Positions 6,277 through 9,152 of a stretch of DNA of 9,152 nucleotides are shown here, piece after piece. Source of the DNA: Clostridiales bacterium (lineage in GTDB: Bacteria; Bacillota; Clostridia; Peptostreptococcales; NVVX01); NCBI GenBank assembly GCA_021129785.1, contig JAJOKQ010000031.1, forward strand, positions 1-9,152, written 5' to 3'. Every line of letters begins with the position of its first letter. The stretch's first letter is position 1. The notes below the pieces were generated by a model. It was not told the DNA's origin, searched no databases, and was given only the letters and a program-made list of their open reading frames with translations. The position numbers and the translations under genes were made by a program.

Positions 6277-6429
6277 ATGATGAAAAGAATTACGAGGACT
6301 AATAAAAAACATAAAAGAAATATCTTCAAATCTATTAGAGTCGTTTCGCACACTCATACTAACAGCAGAAGACATTTCAAAAATAAGGAAACGCACGCAA
6401 ATATGGTTACAATAACAACTATGTTTTAA
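6277..6429 (+). CDS. Unrecognised 50-residue very basic protein between the two repeats
   Basis: The ORF starts ATGATG (6277 or 6280) 5 or 8 bases after GGGAGG (6266-6271) and ends at TAA 6427-6429. It contains 7 Lys, 6 Arg and 5 His but a single acidic residue, concentrated in MMKRITRTNKKHKRN and SRRHFKNK. No hydrophobic segment or cysteine is present. The composition would suit nucleic-acid binding, but I recognise no family, and it does not match TnpA or TnpB N-termini known to me. Two promoter-like sequences lie just upstream. It could be a passenger of a mini-transposon, the head of a decayed longer gene whose continuation shifts frame near 6390-6430, or a chance ORF made AT/Lys-rich by base composition. 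Expression is plausible; function is unknown. Confidence 0.4.
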   Translation: MMKRITRTNKKHKRNIFKSIRVVSHTHTNSRRHFKNKETHANMVTITTMF

Positions 6430-6574
6430 CATGGGTGGTGATAAAAAGCAAAGAATATGGCTAAAAAACTACGATTTATTTTGAAATAGGCAGAGTGTTT
6501 CTAGCTAAAAATGTAAATCTCTATATGTCAAATTTTACAATACAGGAAAGCGCTAGTGATATCTATTCTGTTTA
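6430..6574 (+). other. Probably decayed coding sequence between the small ORF and repeat copy 2
   Basis: No intact gene is seen. One plus frame reads GYNNNYVLTWVVIKSKEYG, a TAA at about 6462, then a segment containing IYFEIGRVFLAKN and ending SASDIYSV with TAA just before repeat copy 2. Apart from the single TAA the frame is open from about 6383 to 6571 and overlaps the end of the 50-codon ORF in another frame. This would fit a gene broken by one stop and one frameshift, but chance is possible over so short a stretch. Confidence 0.25.
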
Positions 6575-6685
6575 AGTGAACTCGTCCAGCTATGCTGAAC
6601 ATCGGGGAACGGGGATTCTACCCCCTTGGAAATTACCACTTGAAGAAGTGGGAGTCTTGACTCTAAAACATAATAGATAGATAAA
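6575..6685 (+). repeat. Right-end/omega-RNA-like element of an IS200/IS605 (TnpB-type) transposon, copy 2
   Basis: Direct copy of 6101-6211, offset by 474 bases, with the same stem-loops and the same TTGAC terminus (6657-6661). The A at 6635 replaces the outermost C of the third hairpin and shortens its stem to 6 bp. The 3' flank TCTAAAACATAATAGATA after the putative terminus is also shared with copy 1, so the repeated unit runs about 24 bases past the expected transposon end. It finishes 26 bases before the aspartokinase start. No tnpB remnant is recognisable on its left. Confidence 0.65.
6657..6685 (+). promoter_or_regulatory. Repeat-derived candidate promoter of the aspartokinase gene
   Basis: TTGACT (6657-6662), a 17-base spacer, then GATAAA (6680-6685). 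It matches the copy 1 promoter except that the first -10 base is G instead of T, which should weaken it. Transcription would start near 6692, only about 20 bases before the aspartokinase ATG. I see no better promoter between 6430 and 6711. Confidence 0.45.
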
Positions 6686-6711
6686 TATGAAATGCAGATA
6701 AGGTGGTAATT

Positions 6712-7929
6712 ATGAAAAAACTAATTATTCAAAAATTTGGCGGCACATCTCTTTCGTCTAAAGAGCGCCGCAATGCGGTCGTTCACAAAATATTAAAAGC
6801 AAGAGATGAATTGAAATCAGTTGTGGTTGTTGTGTCAGCAATGGGCAGAAATGGCGATCCATATGCTACAGATACTTTAAAAAACTTGATTAAAAACTCA
6901 GGTTGCAGCTTAAAAAATATTGATTTAATAATGTCCTGCGGAGAAATTATTTCGGCAACTGTTTTAGCTGCAATGCTAGAATCAGCTTCCCAAACCGTCA
7001 CAGTTCTTACTGGTTTTCAAGCTGGAATATTAACTAATGATAATTTTAGTAATTCAGAGATACTCTCAATAGATAAAAATAAGATTACTTCACATTTAAT
7101 GAAGGATGAAATCGTTATTGTTTGTGGTTTTCAAGGAGTTACAAAAAACAATGAAATAACAACACTTGGAAGAGGAGGCAGCGATACTACTGCTGCTGCT
7201 TTAGGCGTAGCTTTAGAAGCTGAGTGTGTAGAAATATATACAGATGTTGATGGAATAATGACAGCAGATCCAAACGTGGTTTCGTCAGCTAAAATAATTG
7301 ACGAACTCAATTACAACGAAGTCTATCAAATGGCAGACACCGGTGCAAAGGTAATTCATCCAAAAGCTGTAGAAATCGCACAAAAAGGAAATATTCTCCT
7401 TAAAATAAAAAATACTATGTCCTCTCATCCAGGCACATACATCTCGGCAAATACTATAATCGTCTCAAATCCAAACTTATCAGAAATAAATGATACTCTA
7501 CTTACTGCTATCACTCAGAAAGATAACATTTCTCAAGTAACTATCAGTGTGGATGAAAATGCTATAGCAGAGAGCGAGTTGTTTTCTTCTTTAGCGAAAG
7601 CTAATATTAGCCTAGACATGATTACTCTATTCATTACAAAGAAAATTTTCACTATCGATGATATACAAGTGAATCTGTTAAAAGGAATTCTTGATGCATC
7701 AAATACTCAGTATAAAATTTTAGATAATTGCAGCAAAATAACTATAATTGGAAATAAAATCACTGGCATTCCAGGTGTTATGGCTAGAATTCTGAGTACG
7801 TTTTCAAAAAATAACATTCAAATATTACAAACTTCAGATTCGCATTCTACTATTTCTTGTTTGGTTCATACCAAGAATGCCACACTTGCAGTTAATGTGC
7901 TTCATGATGCTTTCGGCTTGAGTTTATAA
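6712..7929 (+). CDS. dapG: Aspartate kinase, DapG-type
   Basis: Cytoplasmic enzyme that phosphorylates L-aspartate with ATP, the first step to lysine/diaminopimelate, threonine and methionine. It has 405 residues, like B. subtilis DapG. The amino-acid kinase domain (about 1-230) shows QKFGGTS (7-13), VSAMGRNGDPYATD (41-54), SCGE (75-78), GFQG (139-142), LGRGGSDTTAAALG (152-165) and YTDVDGIMTADP (176-187); the residue after ADP is Asn, usually Arg. Two C-terminal ACT domains follow (about 262-335 and 342-405), the second with GIPGVMARILSTF and ILQTSDSHST. VSAMGRxGDPYATD and the C-terminus match DapG. An in-frame GTG lies at 6703, but the ATG at 6712 is preferred because AAGGTGG (6700-6706) is 5 bases before it. 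No neighbouring asd or dapA and no lysine riboswitch is seen. Confidence 0.95.
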   Translation: MKKLIIQKFGGTSLSSKERRNAVVHKILKARDELKSVVVVVSAMGRNGDPYATDTLKNLIKNSGCSLKNIDLIMSCGEIISATVLAAMLESASQTVTVLTGFQAGILTNDNFSNSEILSIDKNKITSHLMKDEIVIVCGFQGVTKNNEITTLGRGGSDTTAAALGVALEAECVEIYTDVDGIMTADPNVVSSAKIIDELNYNEVYQMADTGAKVIHPKAVEIAQKGNILLKIKNTMSSHPGTYISANTIIVSNPNLSEINDTLLTAITQKDNISQVTISVDENAIAESELFSSLAKANISLDMITLFITKKIFTIDDIQVNLLKGILDASNTQYKILDNCSKITIIGNKITGIPGVMARILSTFSKNNIQILQTSDSHSTISCLVHTKNATLAVNVLHDAFGLSL

Positions 7930-7954
7930 TTTAAGATATATTTCACTAAGTACA

Positions 7955-8000
7955 ACAAAAGAGACAAAACAGGTATACCCATTTGTTTTACCTCTTTTGT
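7955..8000. terminator. Bidirectional terminator between convergent dapG and the GH13 gene
   Basis: ACAAAAGAG (7955-7963) pairs with CTCTTTTGT (7992-8000). After a 2x2 internal loop, AAAACA (7966-7971) pairs with TGTTTT (7984-7989), leaving a 12-base loop. The A-rich left arm and T-rich right arm give a U-rich 3' side in both directions. It lies 25 bases after the dapG stop and 14 bases before the end of the opposing gene. Confidence 0.75.
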
Positions 8001-8014
8001 GTTATACCTAAAAC

Positions 8015-9152
8015 TCAATTACTAAATACAATAACCAGACCAAGTCGTTTAATGTTTAATTTCAGTTTGCCTTCATCTACTACAATTATTTCTCCTTCTC
8101 CGTATATACTTCTCATTTTTTCTAAAGAGTAGTTAGAAACATCAACTATTATTTCACAAGCTTTTTCCTTGTTTGTGTTTAGTGCAACAATGGCCAATTG
8201 ATTTTTTTTGCTAATCCCAAATACGTCTTTGTTGTCTTTAATCTCCCTTGCATAAACAATGACATCATCTTCATCGTATAATGTGTTCCAAGTTCCTGAT
8301 ATAAATACACTGTTTTCTTTTCTTAGCTCAATCATTTTTTTATGCCACGCTAAAAGTTCTTTGTTTCCACCCATCCACGGGAAAGCACCTCTGTTCCATG
8401 GATCTTCATATCCTTCCATTCCAACTTCATCTCCATAATAAATGCTTGGGACACCAGGTAGAGTCATTTGCATTGCAACTGCTAATTTCATTCTATCAAT
8501 TGCTAAGCATCTTTTGTCATCCGACAATTCAAATTTCGTTTTCTCGATCGTTGACATATCTTTACTAGTTGGTGCTTCCCCTAATAATGTCATAACCCTT
8601 GCCCTATCATGGCTCCCTATTAAATTCATGGCACTATAGAAAAACTCTGTTGGGTAGTTTTCTTTTAGTGTCATTAACTGCAATTTAAAACCTTGAGCAT
8701 CAATTTTTCCTACGATAAAATCAATTATTGCAGATCTAAACGGGTAGTTCATTACTGAGTCAAGCTCTCCTCCCATAGCGTATTTTCTTGTTTTTCCATA
8801 GCTCATTTTATTTGATGCATCTTCCCAAACTTCTCCAATAAGGACTGTTTCATCATCAAGCGCTTTCATTTCACTCCAAATTGCTTTTACAAATTTTTCA
8901 GGAAGCTCATCTACAACGTCTAGCCTCCACCCTTTTGCTCCTAATTTAATCCATTTTTTTATAACGCTATCATTGTCATATATAATAAAATTCTTATATT
9001 CTTCATTATCTTCATTAACATTTGGTAAGTCGTCGACCCCCCACCAAGATTCATATTCGTCTGGATGGTTTTTGAAGTTAAACCAACTATAGTATTTAGA
9101 TTCCTTTGACTGATATGCTCCTAATTCTTCATACGTGTTTTCTCTGTTGAAA
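8015..9152 (-). CDS. GH13 alpha-amylase-family glucanase, C-terminal part (5' end outside window)
   Basis: The frame is open to the right edge, so the last 378 residues of a longer enzyme are seen: the second half of the (beta/alpha)8 barrel and the C-terminal beta domain. Catalytic residues are present: nucleophile Asp in GWRLDVVDELP (visible residue 78), acid/base Glu in LIGEVWED (107) and the stabilising Asp in GSHDRARVMTLLG (182). YYSWFNF and WWGVDDLPNVNE before the nucleophile, and SIYYGDEVGMEGYEDPWNRG later, are typical of neopullulanase/amylopullulanase-like GH13 enzymes. It should hydrolyse alpha-1,4 (possibly alpha-1,6) glucosidic bonds in starch-type glucans. The N-terminus is missing, so secretion cannot be judged and cytoplasmic maltodextrin processing is equally possible. 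The C-terminus ends LGLVIVFSN. No frameshift is seen in the visible part. Confidence 0.92.
   Translation of the reverse strand, partial: FNRENTYEELGAYQSKESKYYSWFNFKNHPDEYESWWGVDDLPNVNEDNEEYKNFIIYDNDSVIKKWIKLGAKGWRLDVVDELPEKFVKAIWSEMKALDDETVLIGEVWEDASNKMSYGKTRKYAMGGELDSVMNYPFRSAIIDFIVGKIDAQGFKLQLMTLKENYPTEFFYSAMNLIGSHDRARVMTLLGEAPTSKDMSTIEKTKFELSDDKRCLAIDRMKLAVAMQMTLPGVPSIYYGDEVGMEGYEDPWNRGAFPWMGGNKELLAWHKKMIELRKENSVFISGTWNTLYDEDDVIVYAREIKDNKDVFGISKKNQLAIVALNTNKEKACEIIVDVSNYSLEKMRSIYGEGEIIVVDEGKLKLNIKRLGLVIVFSN

Noticed and set aside
6101..6302. Plus-strand open frame running through repeat copy 1 and into the leader of the 50-codon ORF
   Set aside because: It has no ribosome binding site, translates stem-loop sequence and overlaps the true leader; an artefact of the repeat.
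6101..6685. CRISPR array
   Set aside because: There are only two copies, each 111 bases, separated by 363 bases with coding-like sequence.
6430..6711. Lysine riboswitch upstream of the aspartokinase
   Set aside because: The space is occupied by repeat copy 2 and decayed sequence; no L-box-like multi-helix core is visible, and DapG-type genes often lack one.

Overview
This AT-rich window looks like a chromosomal segment of a low-GC Firmicute, most likely an anaerobic clostridium. The evidence is strong AGGAGG-type ribosome binding sites, sigma-A-like promoters, a DapG-type aspartokinase, a PAS-GGDEF-HD-GYP signalling protein and a small Cys/Phe/Leu-rich hydrophobic protein of a kind I associate with clostridia. 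The taxonomic call is inference; no rRNA or other marker gene is present.

Layout. The left edge (3-521, +) is the C-terminal part of a DUF4143-type AAA ATPase. It faces a trkA-trkH potassium-uptake operon (613-3418, -) across a REP-like palindrome (555-608). Upstream of trkA, each with its own signals, lie a PAS-GGDEF-HD-GYP cyclic-di-GMP protein (3555-5000, -) and a YcdX-like PHP phosphatase (5124-5840, -; GTG start). The PHP promoter carries a large palindrome over its -35 region. The right part holds a DapG-type aspartokinase (6712-7929, +) that converges, across a bidirectional terminator, on a GH13 amylase-type glucanase (8015-9152, -) running off the window.

The unusual region is 5925-6711, which has no full-length conventional gene. 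It holds a terminator, the 3' remnant of a small hydrophobic-protein gene, and two direct copies (6101-6211 and 6575-6685; 109 of 111 bases identical) of a structured element. That element resembles the right end, and hence the omega-RNA/reRNA scaffold, of IS200/IS605 (TnpB-type) transposons. No tnpA or tnpB is present. Between the copies are promoter-like sequences, a short hairpin, a well-formed ribosome binding site, an unrecognised 50-residue very basic ORF and apparently decayed sequence. Each copy carries a TTGACT-N17-(T/G)ATAAA promoter-like sequence pointing outward. The second copy ends 26 bases before the aspartokinase start and may drive that gene.

No single pathway links the genes. 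The trk pair is a potassium channel with its gating subunit. The GGDEF-HD-GYP protein can in principle both make and degrade c-di-GMP. DapG feeds lysine/diaminopimelate synthesis, and the GH13 enzyme works in alpha-glucan breakdown. The most novel part of the window is the pair of tnpB-less right-end/omega-RNA-like repeats and the small locus between them.
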